Below are positions 37,827 through 47,210 of a stretch of 64,000 nucleotides of DNA, in pieces. The DNA is from an uncultured Flavobacteriales bacterium (lineage in GTDB: Bacteria; Bacteroidota; Bacteroidia; Flavobacteriales_G; Salibacteraceae), in contig CAJXZP010000012.1 of the NCBI GenBank assembly GCA_913062955.1, positions 1-64,000 of the forward strand. The letters run 5' to 3'. The notes below the pieces were generated by a model. The model was not told the DNA's origin, searched no databases, and worked only from the letters and a program-made list of their open reading frames with translations. The position numbers and the translations under genes are program-made. Positions within the stretch are counted from its first letter, which is position 1. Every line of letters begins with the position of its first letter.

Positions 37827-39077
37827 ATGAGAAATATATACATCTTAGCACTTAGTGTTCTGGGACTTACCAGTGTGTGCATTGCCCAGAAATCAAATTC
37901 TCTACGCATTTTGAATACTACAAATTACAACGAGACCATCCCACAAAAACCAGTCCAAGCGAATGGTATTCTACGTGCGACTCAAAACTGTACAGACACG
38001 GTAGATTACGCCCTTTACGTAGCTAGAGACTTTGGAGGACAAGTAACATCAGCAGCCTTAATTTTGGAGGATTCTACCAGTTCTATCAGTGGAACCGGAA
38101 TTTTTTTCCCGGTACCAACGGGCCAATCGGTTACCATTAGTGGTATCGAGTTTTTAGCTTATGGACTTAAAGCGAATGGAAGCTCCTCACAGGCAATAAT
38201 TAGTGTTTATGAAGCGGGTGCAGATTCTACCCCAACCGGTAATGCCATACAAACGCAAACGGTTAGTATCGATACAAACTCCTATACATACGGAGATATT
38301 TATCATGTCGTCACATTTAACCCTACCTTGGTAAATAGCTCTTTTGTAATCACTGTTGAAGCTGGATCTCCAACAGATTCCTTAATCCAGATTACGGGGG
38401 GTATAAATAGTGTTGGCGGTCGATTTGATGGATTCCCGACTAACATGGCGATTGGTGGCAATTGGATTAGACTAGCGAGTTCCAATATTTTAGGCATCCT
38501 GGTCCCGAGGATCCATCCCATAATATCTTATAACGCCAACAACTCAATTTCCGCAAACATTACACAATTCACGATGGCCAATGAGTTGGTTAACTTCACC
38601 ACCACATCACCTACCATTGCCGAATCCTATTTGTCATATAGTGGAATGGGAACCCGAGGAAATGCAAATACCTCATCCATTGATTTTGGGGATGGAAACT
38701 CCGTGAAAGGCTCCCAGCAAAACCCTTCCCATACCTATGTGGATCCCTCACAAAACTACACGATCACCTTAACCGACACGATTATTCTGTATCAGTCGAC
38801 CGGAAAATTATGCACGCTATCCGAAACTATATCCATCCTAAAAGCAGATCCAACTGGAATCAATGAAAGCGACAACGGAAAATTCTTTGCCTTTTCATCA
38901 CCCGGCCAAATCACCATTGGAAACGGTACGGGCAGGGCGGTTCTATATACGAGTACAGGTCGGATTGTGAAGCAAGTAACTCTTTCGAATCCTATAGAAA
39001 GGGTAAATGTGGCGGAATTACCCCAAGGAGTTTACATTCTACAAGTGGGGAATAAGGTTGTGAAATTGACATTATAA
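37827..39077 (+). CDS. T9SS cargo protein with a PKD-like domain
   Basis: 416 residues. Signal peptide at 1-20 (IYILALSVLGLTSVCIA|Q). A beta-sandwich follows (about 50-225: DYALYVARDFGGQVTSA, VTISGIEFLAYGLKANG, ITVEAGSPTDSLIQI). A PKD-like region lies near 250-330 with the hallmark SSIDFGDGNSVKGSQQNPSH. The last part (about 350-416) is a type A sorting domain, but a short one: GRAVLYTSTGRIVKQV and LPQGVYILQVGNKVVKLTL, without the usual YPNP opening. The nearby hairpin at 39090 ends the gene. Confidence 0.75.
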   Translation: MRNIYILALSVLGLTSVCIAQKSNSLRILNTTNYNETIPQKPVQANGILRATQNCTDTVDYALYVARDFGGQVTSAALILEDSTSSISGTGIFFPVPTGQSVTISGIEFLAYGLKANGSSSQAIISVYEAGADSTPTGNAIQTQTVSIDTNSYTYGDIYHVVTFNPTLVNSSFVITVEAGSPTDSLIQITGGINSVGGRFDGFPTNMAIGGNWIRLASSNILGILVPRIHPIISYNANNSISANITQFTMANELVNFTTTSPTIAESYLSYSGMGTRGNANTSSIDFGDGNSVKGSQQNPSHTYVDPSQNYTITLTDTIILYQSTGKLCTLSETISILKADPTGINESDNGKFFAFSSPGQITIGNGTGRAVLYTSTGRIVKQVTLSNPIERVNVAELPQGVYILQVGNKVVKLTL

Positions 39078-39089
39078 GGAATGAAATAA

Positions 39090-39120
39090 AAAAATCCAAT
39101 ACTCCCGTATTGGATTTTTT
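39090..39120. terminator. Bidirectional terminator
   Basis: Perfect 12-bp stem (39090-39101 with 39109-39120), seven-base loop, A run on the left and T run on the right. It serves the plus-strand T9SS gene ending at 39077 and the convergent amidohydrolase gene ending at 39132. Confidence 0.9.
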
Positions 39121-39131
39121 TATGATCCATC

Positions 39132-40454
39132 TTATTTATTTTCTTGGGAATATTTATCCATATATTTTCGATACAACTGCTTTTGGGTATCATCCAGTAC
39201 AATTGGGCGTCCTTGAATCCACGCATAGGTAATGCTACTTGATTTCATATCCAGTACATCCCCTTCAGAAATAATGAAAGTAGCCTGTTTACCGGCTTCT
39301 AAAGAACCCAACAGATTATCAATTCCTAAAATTTTGGCCGCATTTAGAGTTATCGACTTTAATGCCGCTTCCTTTTCCATCCCATAACCCACAGTTTCGC
39401 CTGCTAAAAAGGGTAAGTTTCTAGCGTTCATGGCCTCCATATCACCTGCAGTTCCTAAACAAAACAACACCCCTGCATTCTGTAAAATAGCAGGTAATTT
39501 ATAGGGATATCTTGGGTCCTCATCTTGACGCACGGGTAAAGAATGGACTCTTCTTAAAATGACACTAATATTGGCTTCCTTAATTTCATTTGCCAAAAGA
39601 CCGGCATCGTAACCACCCACAATCACCACCTTTTTTATTCCTAATTTCTTCTTGAATTGAATCACCTGCATTATTTCTTTCGACATATTGCAATGAACGT
39701 ATAAGGATGTGGTTCCTCTAAACAAAGAACGCATGCTTTCAAATTCTAAATTCACCTCTGCATTACCCGTTTGAGAATAAGATTTAGCCGATTGAAAATA
39801 CTGCTCAATTTCCAAAATACGATCCTCGGTACGTTCCGTTTTTTTCATTCCTTGAGCTGCGTACCAAGGTCCGTTCTGCGTAAATCGTTTGGGCCAGTTT
39901 AAATGAAATCCATCCACCTTACGAATCGTAGCATCCTCGTAATTCCAAGCATCTAATTTCATCACGGAAGAAGCCCCCGAAATCACGCCTCCTCTGGGAA
40001 CAACTTGTGTGGTTAAAACCCCGTTGTTCCGAACGGTGTGTACAATTTTAGATTCCGGATTATAGGCCACAGCAGTTCTCAAATGTGGATTAAATTTTCC
40101 GACATCATCAAAATCACGTGATTGCCGCAACGCATCAATTTCGGTAATACCCAAGGTATTATCGGTGTTAATGAATCCAGGATACACATGCTCCCCGTTC
40201 AAATAAATCACGGTATCATATTCGTTTACACTGACCCGTTTACGCATTTGGTCCTTCACAAAGGTGAACCGCCCATTTTGAAACGCAATCGCACTATTTT
40301 CAATTACTTCGCCAGTACCCAGATGGGCAACACCACCTAGAATCAATACCTTTTCTGGGTATTTTAAAACCGGACCTGGAACCTGTGCCATTACGGACAT
40401 ATGTATTCCAAACCCCAAAATGGTCACCACCCAAAGAGATCGGTAATTTTTCAT
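39132..40454 (-). CDS. Exported amidohydrolase-like protein lacking the HxH motif
   Basis: 440 residues from the ATG at 40454, which opens a signal peptide (SLWVVTILGFGIHMSVMA|Q). A longer frame to 40520 would overlap the upstream gene and precede the signal with charged residues, so it is not used. The fold is that of the imidazolonepropionase/dihydroorotase-like amidohydrolases, shown by the conserved strand VYPGFINTDN and the C-terminal block LPFLAGETVGYGM, AALKSITLNAAKILGI, LGSLEAGKQATFII. The metal-binding HxH normally after PGFID is replaced by NTDN, so hydrolase activity is doubtful. It follows the longer paralogue by 34 bases, and such long-plus-short pairs recur in Flavobacteria. It may form a complex with the longer protein. 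Confidence 0.8.
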   Translation of the reverse strand: MKNYRSLWVVTILGFGIHMSVMAQVPGPVLKYPEKVLILGGVAHLGTGEVIENSAIAFQNGRFTFVKDQMRKRVSVNEYDTVIYLNGEHVYPGFINTDNTLGITEIDALRQSRDFDDVGKFNPHLRTAVAYNPESKIVHTVRNNGVLTTQVVPRGGVISGASSVMKLDAWNYEDATIRKVDGFHLNWPKRFTQNGPWYAAQGMKKTERTEDRILEIEQYFQSAKSYSQTGNAEVNLEFESMRSLFRGTTSLYVHCNMSKEIMQVIQFKKKLGIKKVVIVGGYDAGLLANEIKEANISVILRRVHSLPVRQDEDPRYPYKLPAILQNAGVLFCLGTAGDMEAMNARNLPFLAGETVGYGMEKEAALKSITLNAAKILGIDNLLGSLEAGKQATFIISEGDVLDMKSSSITYAWIQGRPIVLDDTQKQLYRKYMDKYSQENK

Positions 40455-40488
40455 TTTTAATTCGCTAAATATCTTCATGAGTCGCATC

Positions 40489-43400
40489 TTAATATTCACT
40501 TTCATCTTCGTAACTATCACAATGGTACAGATGCTGTTTATTATGTTTCACCTTACGAGTGGAAGCCCCCTTCTTTTTTGCCTTTACCATGGCTTGAATA
40601 ATTCGTTGACGTTCTAATTGAATTAAATTTTGAAGTTGCATATCCTTCGATTCACTGTAATAAATGGCTCCATCAATCAATACCAGTACCGGATGTGCAT
40701 ATACCGTTAAGGGATTATCTGACCATAAAACCAAATCGGCATCTTTACCCACTGTAATACTCCCCACAGCATCTGCTATATGTAACATCTTGGCTGGATT
40801 AATGGTTACCATATTTAAAGCTTGTGTCTCGGTCATTCCACCGTACTTTATGGTCTTAGCAGCTTCCTGATTCAATCTCCTTCCCATTTCTGCATCATCG
40901 GAGTTTATAGCCGTTAAAACGCCTTGTTTAGTCAAAATAGAGGCGTTGTAAGGTATGGCATCATTCACTTCAAACTTATACGCCCACCAATCGGCAAAAG
41001 TGGAGGCATACGCGCCATGCTTTTTCATTTTATCCGCTACTTTGTACCCCTCCAAAATATGGGTGAATGTATTGATGCGGAAACCCATACTATCCGCCAC
41101 ATTCATCAACATGGTAATTTCAGATTGAATATAAGAATGGCATGTAATAAATCGTTTGTCTTCCAAAATTTCAACCAACGTTTCCAACTCCAAATCTCTT
41201 CGAGGGGCCGTCATGGTTTTTAATTCTTTTTTAGAAGCGCCATTAAATTTGGACCACTCCAGTTGATACACCTTAGCCCTATTGAACGCATCTACATATA
41301 CTTGTTCCACTCCCATTCGAGTTTGCGGAAAACGAATACTATTTCTACGATCCGAATTGGATTGTTTTACGTTTTCACCCAAAGCGAACTTGATTGATTT
41401 TGCCTCCGAAGTTATTTTTAGTTGTTCCGGCCCAAGCCCCCATCTTAATTTTATGATTTGTGCTTGCCCACCAATAGGATTAGCCGAACCATGAAGTAAC
41501 TGTACCGTGGTTACCCCACCCGCCAATTGTCGGTAAATATTAATATCATCCGGATTAATCACATCCCCAATTCTTACCTCCGCGGTATTGTTTTGCCCGC
41601 CTTCATTCACGCCTCGCTGGATGGCAATATGCGAATGTTCATCAATAATTCCCGGTGATAAATGCATCCCTGTTCCGTCAATCAATTCATATCCTGGATT
41701 AACAATAGTTTTTCCTACCCCTTCTATTTTACCATTGGAGATAGCTACCGAACCTTTAAAATTCCCGATTGAATCGCATGTCCAAATCATGACATTTTGG
41801 ATAAAATAGTTTTTCGACTCCGGTACCAAAGTATCCCCAAAGGCCATATTTGGATAAAAGGTAAACCCCTCCATCTCTTTCAATTTCACGGTATCCCCGT
41901 AATTTTTATGCGAAATATTTTTCTGTTTTATGGCCGTCCATTCACTCCAATTCCCTAGGGCATCTTGGGCTTTTCCATCCATGATTTTACCCTTATAGTT
42001 TATCTTCCCCACCATTCGAATAGGCCCGGGTTTTTTAGCTGAACCTCTTTCAAAATGGATATTAACTAAATCATTTTCAACGGTAATTAAACCATCCTGA
42101 GGTTTCTCCTCGGTACCGCCAAGAGTAGATGTAATGGTATATCCCTTTTTACTTTCCACAATATTTAAACGATACAGCACTCCCCCGTAATTCATATTAT
42201 AATTCCCAGAAGGATTCATGCTCATTGCATTGGTCAATACATTTCGTTCGCCAACGGTCCAATTTTCAAGTATTCTTCCTTTAGCCGCAAAAACATCTTT
42301 ATCGCTAATAAAGAAATTTGCCCATTTACCCGCTTCCAAAGTTCCTAATTCCTCCTCCATTTGGATGTACTTAGCCGGCACCGAAGTTAATGAAGCCAAA
42401 GCCTCATTTACAGGAAGTCCATATTGAATAGCCAATCGTAAATTGACCCAAAACTCCTTTTCCGCCCGATAAGAACTAATTGAAAACGGCACCTCATTTT
42501 TATGCATTACCGCCAAATTAGTGGGGGCTAATTCCCAATGTTTCAAATCTGCTAGTGTTACATATTCCGCATCCAAAGGATCGCTCACATCAAATGGTTT
42601 CGGGAACCGAAGAGGTAGAATTAAACGAGATCCAGATTCCTTAATCAATTTCACTCTTTTGTATTCATCTCCACCACCCAGGGTAATAAAAGGGATATCA
42701 AACTCTACACCCAATTTCGCAGCTCTAAGAATGTATTGGTAGTTACCGCCATGTATAATTTGGGGTAATTCCTTATTCTTATCTATGGCTTCTAATGAAT
42801 AATCAATAGACTTATCATCCGTGTTTTTATACCATTGTGCATCATACATCGCTTGTCTGTACAATGCGATAGCCCCCATTAATGACGTGGGATAAATTTG
42901 CGATGAATTTCCTTTACCAAAACCATAAAAAGCCGCTCCATTATTTTTTAAAACCGTATGGGCATTCATTTTATCCGATAAGGAAACAACTACCCCTGTT
43001 CCTTGCATAACGCCATTTACTTGATGGGTAAGAACCGTACCAAAACCCAATTTTCTCAAATCGGCCGCCCTTTTCGGATGGGGATGAAACATATCTCTCG
43101 CAGATGTTTGGGGATGAATAGCATCATTCCAATAGGTAGTTCCGTTATTGGTAGATACAAATTCTGGCCGAGCTGTTTTTTTCCTTTTCGGAACATCGGG
43201 CATTCCATAATTACTTGCCAGCTCAATAAACGAGGGATATATATATTTCCCTTGTAAATCAAATACCACCGCATTTACAGGGATCTCAATATTACGACCC
43301 GCAGCAACAATTTTGCCGTCTTGAATAAGTAAAATGCCATTTTCAACTTCCCTTTCGGAAGACACTACTATATGTGCATTTTTAAATGCATAAAGGGTGT

Positions 43401-43500
43401 GAATGGGAGAGTATACCCCATTCAAGGGCACCATGACTTGACCAAAAACCGGACTTACAAAAATGCCTAACAAACAGGCCATAAAAAGTTTAAACTGCAT
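40489..43500 (-). CDS. Exported two-unit amidohydrolase
   Basis: 1003 residues from the ATG at 43500, which opens a signal peptide (FKLFMACLLGIFVSPVFG|Q). The frame stays open to 43596, but that stretch encodes part of the terminator hairpin of the upstream gene, so it is rejected. The protein holds two amidohydrolase-like units. The N-terminal unit (about 45-430) ends with the typical LGTLEAGKWANFFIS but lacks HxH (YPSFIELASNYG). The C-terminal unit (from about 560) keeps PGIIDEHSHIAI near 617, CHSYIQSE near 786, NTFTHILEGYK and INSDDAEMG near 865, and ends ITVGKDADLVLWSDNP. It is therefore probably the catalytic one. Likely periplasmic metal-dependent hydrolase; substrate unknown. Confidence 0.85.
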   Translation of the reverse strand: MQFKLFMACLLGIFVSPVFGQVMVPLNGVYSPIHTLYAFKNAHIVVSSEREVENGILLIQDGKIVAAGRNIEIPVNAVVFDLQGKYIYPSFIELASNYGMPDVPKRKKTARPEFVSTNNGTTYWNDAIHPQTSARDMFHPHPKRAADLRKLGFGTVLTHQVNGVMQGTGVVVSLSDKMNAHTVLKNNGAAFYGFGKGNSSQIYPTSLMGAIALYRQAMYDAQWYKNTDDKSIDYSLEAIDKNKELPQIIHGGNYQYILRAAKLGVEFDIPFITLGGGDEYKRVKLIKESGSRLILPLRFPKPFDVSDPLDAEYVTLADLKHWELAPTNLAVMHKNEVPFSISSYRAEKEFWVNLRLAIQYGLPVNEALASLTSVPAKYIQMEEELGTLEAGKWANFFISDKDVFAAKGRILENWTVGERNVLTNAMSMNPSGNYNMNYGGVLYRLNIVESKKGYTITSTLGGTEEKPQDGLITVENDLVNIHFERGSAKKPGPIRMVGKINYKGKIMDGKAQDALGNWSEWTAIKQKNISHKNYGDTVKLKEMEGFTFYPNMAFGDTLVPESKNYFIQNVMIWTCDSIGNFKGSVAISNGKIEGVGKTIVNPGYELIDGTGMHLSPGIIDEHSHIAIQRGVNEGGQNNTAEVRIGDVINPDDINIYRQLAGGVTTVQLLHGSANPIGGQAQIIKLRWGLGPEQLKITSEAKSIKFALGENVKQSNSDRRNSIRFPQTRMGVEQVYVDAFNRAKVYQLEWSKFNGASKKELKTMTAPRRDLELETLVEILEDKRFITCHSYIQSEITMLMNVADSMGFRINTFTHILEGYKVADKMKKHGAYASTFADWWAYKFEVNDAIPYNASILTKQGVLTAINSDDAEMGRRLNQEAAKTIKYGGMTETQALNMVTINPAKMLHIADAVGSITVGKDADLVLWSDNPLTVYAHPVLVLIDGAIYYSESKDMQLQNLIQLERQRIIQAMVKAKKKGASTRKVKHNKQHLYHCDSYEDESEY

Positions 43501-43555
43501 GTCCCAAATGTAACCAAATGCCCCAAGGGTGGATAGCCACTGATCATAATTTTTA

Positions 43556-43593
43556 AACAAAAAAGGCCTGTCTGAAACCAAACAAGCCTTTTT
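43556..43593 (-). terminator. Terminator of the split T9SS gene
   Basis: Stem of about 12 bp with one mismatch (43560-43571 with 82-93 of the same hundred), and on the minus strand a T run after it. It lies 20 bases past the stop at 43613. Confidence 0.75.
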
Positions 43594-43612
43594 CATTTAA
43601 TTGTTTTCGAGG

Positions 43613-46054
43613 TTAATGCTGAACGACAAACTTCTTTTGAATACGGTAACCATCATCGGAGAATAATTCCAAAATATAGTACCCATTAACCAGATGTTCT
43701 ACCCCAATAGCAAAACCGTTTAATAAATCATCATTCACTCTTTCTTGAATTAAGGTTTGACCTGTGATGCTTATTACTTTAATGGAACAACTACTTAATT
43801 CACCTGAGGTTACTTTCACATTTACTTCTTGGTTTACGGGGTTGGGATAAACAGAGACCTTTATTGAAGGTGTTTCATCCACTAGGATTGGTAAGCCTTG
43901 TACCTCTTCATTTTTAATCTCACGCTTATTTGCAATAGGTGAGTTTGCCTTGTATGTATCTGAACAATAACCCTCTGATAAATCTTGGCTATTAATAATT
44001 GGATAAGTCTTTGGGTTACCGTAAAACCATTTTGATTTTAATTCTGTATTTTCAAGCAATGAAGCATCCGGATCCATAACAACTTCCATAGCCTCAATAA
44101 TTAAATTATAACCTTCTGCTGGTCCCACATCTCCATTGATTAAAACATTCTCGGCTTTGATGTAAATGTTATTCCCGGAAGTATTCCATACAATATCATC
44201 ATATGGATGTACAATACCATCTAATTCAAAGGTACCAGGTTTATAATTTGCCCAATTTCCTGTAAGTACATTATTACCTCCATTTTCTACAATAGTATTT
44301 GCGAAATTGCTTTCTTCGTTCAACTGATAAAGGTTATAGGTAAATACCTGAAAGGTATTTACCTGCTCATTGTTTGATCCTATTTGTTTAAAATAAAAAT
44401 CACCGGCAATTTTAAAATCTACTTTTAATATGGAGTTCTCAATATTTTCATTATTTACAAACCCATGCGAACCAAAATTGCTAAGGGACATTAGATCTAA
44501 CTGAAAAATTACATTTTTGATATCTTCTAAATTGTAAAAGCTAGAAACAAATTGAGATATTAAATACCCAGTTTCTTGATCCACATACCTATGATTCAAT
44601 TTGAAATTTCCGTAATTCATAGGTAATTGATCATAAAAAGAGTCTTTCTCAAATGCATTACTCCTAGTTTCTATCACCACAGCCCCGTTAATTCTGGTTT
44701 TTTTAAGGTCAAAATCTAATGCTGGATTTAATGCGTATTTAATATCTTTTAATTGTAATACAATTCTGGGATAATAATATGGGTTCATATCTGGTTCAAA
44801 AGTACTTACATCAAATTTTGGCGTTTCCAATAAAGCAAACAAGCCTACCACCTGATTATATGCTGGGAAATTTTGTCCCGTAATTCCATTTGGAGATTTC
44901 ATTGAACCAGGAACAATCAGAGAAACAGAAGTTTGATCTTTATTATCCGTAATGTAACCTTTAATTTTCCCTTCAGTAAAAGTAGCTACCGGCATTTGTG
45001 GTGGAGAAGGTTCTTTTTTTATTCCAAGCATCCCACTTATAAAATCTGACTCCTCAGCTAGAGCTTTTTTTGCGGAGGCTTCAATGGAATTAGCCCAATT
45101 GTTTGCTTGAGAAGTATCTTGTGGTAAAAGGATTTTACCATTAACCAATTTAATTTGATTGTTTAATAAAAAATCTCTCAAAACAGCCGTCTGCGGCACT
45201 ACTAAACCCGCAATACCTCCAGCAACTCCATCTGTTAAAGCAGCTATTGCCTTTATTTTTAATTGGTTTTCAAAACTATTATAGTCTTCAAGGTCGTCAT
45301 TATATTTGGTCAGAGCTGATTCATAAGAAGAAGATAAGCCACGCATGGTAGGATATAATACATTCCCAGATTCCAGTAAATTTCCTTCTTCATCATACAT
45401 ACTTTGAAAAAAATTCCAATATTCATCACCCATATTTGCAATGCCTTGTTCTAACTCAACGGTACGAAGCGTTAAATCTACACTCGACTCTGATGTATAT
45501 TTAAAGTTCAAAAGCATACTACTTGCAAACTGGCATTGACATACATCATACCCTAGCTGAAATTCAGCTACATACCATTCATTAGGACCGTTTATTCTTT
45601 GTTTGCGTGCACCTTTAAGTTTTGTGATTTTAGTGGGTTGGTTTAACGGGCGGTCAATTCCCTCGGCATGACGAAAAATTCCAGAGATTATCCTCTTATT
45701 TACATTCTGATCAGGAAACTCAAGACTTACAGTAACATCTTGCCAATTGTTAGCATCATCGCCCCATGCGCTAAAAAACACCCGCATTAAACCCGTATAT
45801 CGGTTATACAATACCACATAAGGCGAATTGTTAGCAGTTGGTTGCTCAGAATCGGTATTCCAATACATTGAAGGGTCTGATTTTTGATCAATCGGAGTTC
45901 CATTCGGTAAACTACCTATATTTAAATACAATAACTCCCAACCATCTTCCCAATGCCAATCTTTTTCATTGTCATTTAAAAAATGAATTCCCGGGTCTGG
46001 ATGATAATATAGATACCCTGTTTCAGTATTACTATTAGAAAAAAACCAAGGCAT
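43613..46054 (-). CDS. T9SS cargo protein, main body of a gene split by a stop codon
   Basis: 813 residues from the first ATG after the stop. There is no signal peptide on this piece, yet it ends with a clear type A sorting domain (about 730-813: IKVSVYPNPVNQEVNVKV, IKVISITGQTLIQE, VNGYYILELF), which only makes sense on an exported protein. The missing signal and first 80 residues are in the same frame at 46324-46082, separated by a single TAG (46082-46084) and ten sense codons. So the gene is one unit of about 903 codons with an in-frame amber codon. If the codon was once TGG the protein would read NWNSWFLRNG, which fits the Trp-rich surroundings. The body is beta-rich; domain unknown. A terminator follows. 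Confidence 0.75.
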   Translation of the reverse strand: MPWFFSNSNTETGYLYYHPDPGIHFLNDNEKDWHWEDGWELLYLNIGSLPNGTPIDQKSDPSMYWNTDSEQPTANNSPYVVLYNRYTGLMRVFFSAWGDDANNWQDVTVSLEFPDQNVNKRIISGIFRHAEGIDRPLNQPTKITKLKGARKQRINGPNEWYVAEFQLGYDVCQCQFASSMLLNFKYTSESSVDLTLRTVELEQGIANMGDEYWNFFQSMYDEEGNLLESGNVLYPTMRGLSSSYESALTKYNDDLEDYNSFENQLKIKAIAALTDGVAGGIAGLVVPQTAVLRDFLLNNQIKLVNGKILLPQDTSQANNWANSIEASAKKALAEESDFISGMLGIKKEPSPPQMPVATFTEGKIKGYITDNKDQTSVSLIVPGSMKSPNGITGQNFPAYNQVVGLFALLETPKFDVSTFEPDMNPYYYPRIVLQLKDIKYALNPALDFDLKKTRINGAVVIETRSNAFEKDSFYDQLPMNYGNFKLNHRYVDQETGYLISQFVSSFYNLEDIKNVIFQLDLMSLSNFGSHGFVNNENIENSILKVDFKIAGDFYFKQIGSNNEQVNTFQVFTYNLYQLNEESNFANTIVENGGNNVLTGNWANYKPGTFELDGIVHPYDDIVWNTSGNNIYIKAENVLINGDVGPAEGYNLIIEAMEVVMDPDASLLENTELKSKWFYGNPKTYPIINSQDLSEGYCSDTYKANSPIANKREIKNEEVQGLPILVDETPSIKVSVYPNPVNQEVNVKVTSGELSSCSIKVISITGQTLIQERVNDDLLNGFAIGVEHLVNGYYILELFSDDGYRIQKKFVVQH

Positions 46055-46081
46055 TACGATGTCGTTTCCATTACGAAGAAA

Positions 46082-46324
46082 CTACGAATTCCAGTTTTGC
46101 TCTTTAGGGATCACCACTTGATTTCCTGGATACCATGAAAAACCAGTATTAATATAACTACCTACATCATTCGGGTACCATGAACTCCATTCTTCATTTA
46201 TTGGATTTTCTGGGTTTGTACTTATTTCACGTATAAGATTGCCGCAGCCATCTGTTTTTTCTTGGGCAAAAACACCGAAGGGATTACGTACAAAAATACC
46301 TAATATTATATAAATATTTTTCAT
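46082..46324 (-). pseudogene. N-terminal fragment of the split T9SS gene
   Basis: 80 residues: signal-like start (NIYIILGIFVRNPFGVFA|Q), then EKTDGCGNLIREI and a Trp-rich stretch (EEWSSWYPNDVGSYIN, FSWYPGNQVVIP), ending NWNS before TAG. The reading frame is the same as in the downstream body. The signal peptide carries Arg and Asn in the middle of its hydrophobic core, another sign of decay. It starts 22 bases after the stop of lipoprotein A, so it belongs to the same operon. Confidence 0.65.
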
Positions 46325-46346
46325 ATTGTTTTATTGAGTTAAACTG

Positions 46347-47210
46347 TTACGGGAGTTTTATTCCCCTAAATGTATGCCATAGGGTATCAGGCATCTTATT
46401 GTACTGATTGTCTCTTACTCTGTAATGCATATAAAGAGTCCCATCATTTAATACTTCTATTTCTCCTTCTGTATTTCCAGCAAAAACTCCATTTGCGTTT
46501 ACACGAAAGGAACTACCATATTCATCAAATTGGTTTAAAAAGGGAGTAGCTTCGGAAACCGTATCTCCCAAATTATGAAAATTGACAGTCATCATAAATT
46601 GTTTCGTCCAATCATCTACAAACTCATTTACCAATTCACCACTGGTCATATCACACATGTATAAACCAAGTTCAAAACTATCCGTTTCATTATCTATTAC
46701 TCCTCTAAAAGAGCCATAAGTACCCAATTCATCCCACCGTTTTATTAAATAAAAAGACTGGGCTACGGAATCGTATCCATCATCATCTGAAAAACAAAGG
46801 GTATCAGGTTCATAACGTATCACATGGCTAACGGTAATGGTAGCAGGTCTTGAAACAGACTCATATCTTCTACTAGGTGGGTTTTGGGTGTAAAAAACTT
46901 CTGAGCCTATATACCAAGTGTGTTGAAATTTTTTTGCACTTAAATCGGAAGACAAATCAATTTGAAAACCTCTAAAAATATCGTCTTCCCAACTTATATA
47001 TTCACCATTGTGTAAAAAACCATCTGTCATTTTAAACTTGGCACTAGGTAACTCCGCACCGTAACAGGGATCAAAATTGACACATTCCGGATTAGACGGA
47101 TCTGTACATGGACAAGGTTCTGGTTCCTCTTTTTTACAGGAGCCAATAGCTAATAAACTTATGGTTAATGCAATGGTAAAAAGTATATTAATATTGAATT
47201 TATTGATCAT
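46347..47210 (-). CDS. Lipoprotein A, paired with the fibre protein
   Basis: 287 residues from the ATG at 47210. Lipoprotein signal ending LLAIGSC, followed by KKEEPEPCPC. The mature part has NFDPCYGAELPSAKFKMTDG, a beta-rich body (YRVRDNQYNKMP, DTLWHTFRGIKL) and Cys pairs. It is paralogous to lipoprotein B at 49322 (NYDPCYNVEKPSAKFLMKEG, DVGYDSVVQSFTL). The start codon lies within the last codons of the upstream fibre gene (QNDQ stop at 47200), an overlap of 11 bases, so translation is probably coupled. A longer frame to 47243 simply reads the fibre gene in another frame. Function unknown; likely surface or outer-membrane anchored. Confidence 0.75.
   Translation of the reverse strand: MINKFNINILFTIALTISLLAIGSCKKEEPEPCPCTDPSNPECVNFDPCYGAELPSAKFKMTDGFLHNGEYISWEDDIFRGFQIDLSSDLSAKKFQHTWYIGSEVFYTQNPPSRRYESVSRPATITVSHVIRYEPDTLCFSDDDGYDSVAQSFYLIKRWDELGTYGSFRGVIDNETDSFELGLYMCDMTSGELVNEFVDDWTKQFMMTVNFHNLGDTVSEATPFLNQFDEYGSSFRVNANGVFAGNTEGEIEVLNDGTLYMHYRVRDNQYNKMPDTLWHTFRGIKLP

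Noticed and set aside
43501-43596. N-terminal extension of the long amidohydrolase
   Set aside because: It would translate a transcription terminator hairpin of the preceding gene and bury the signal peptide.
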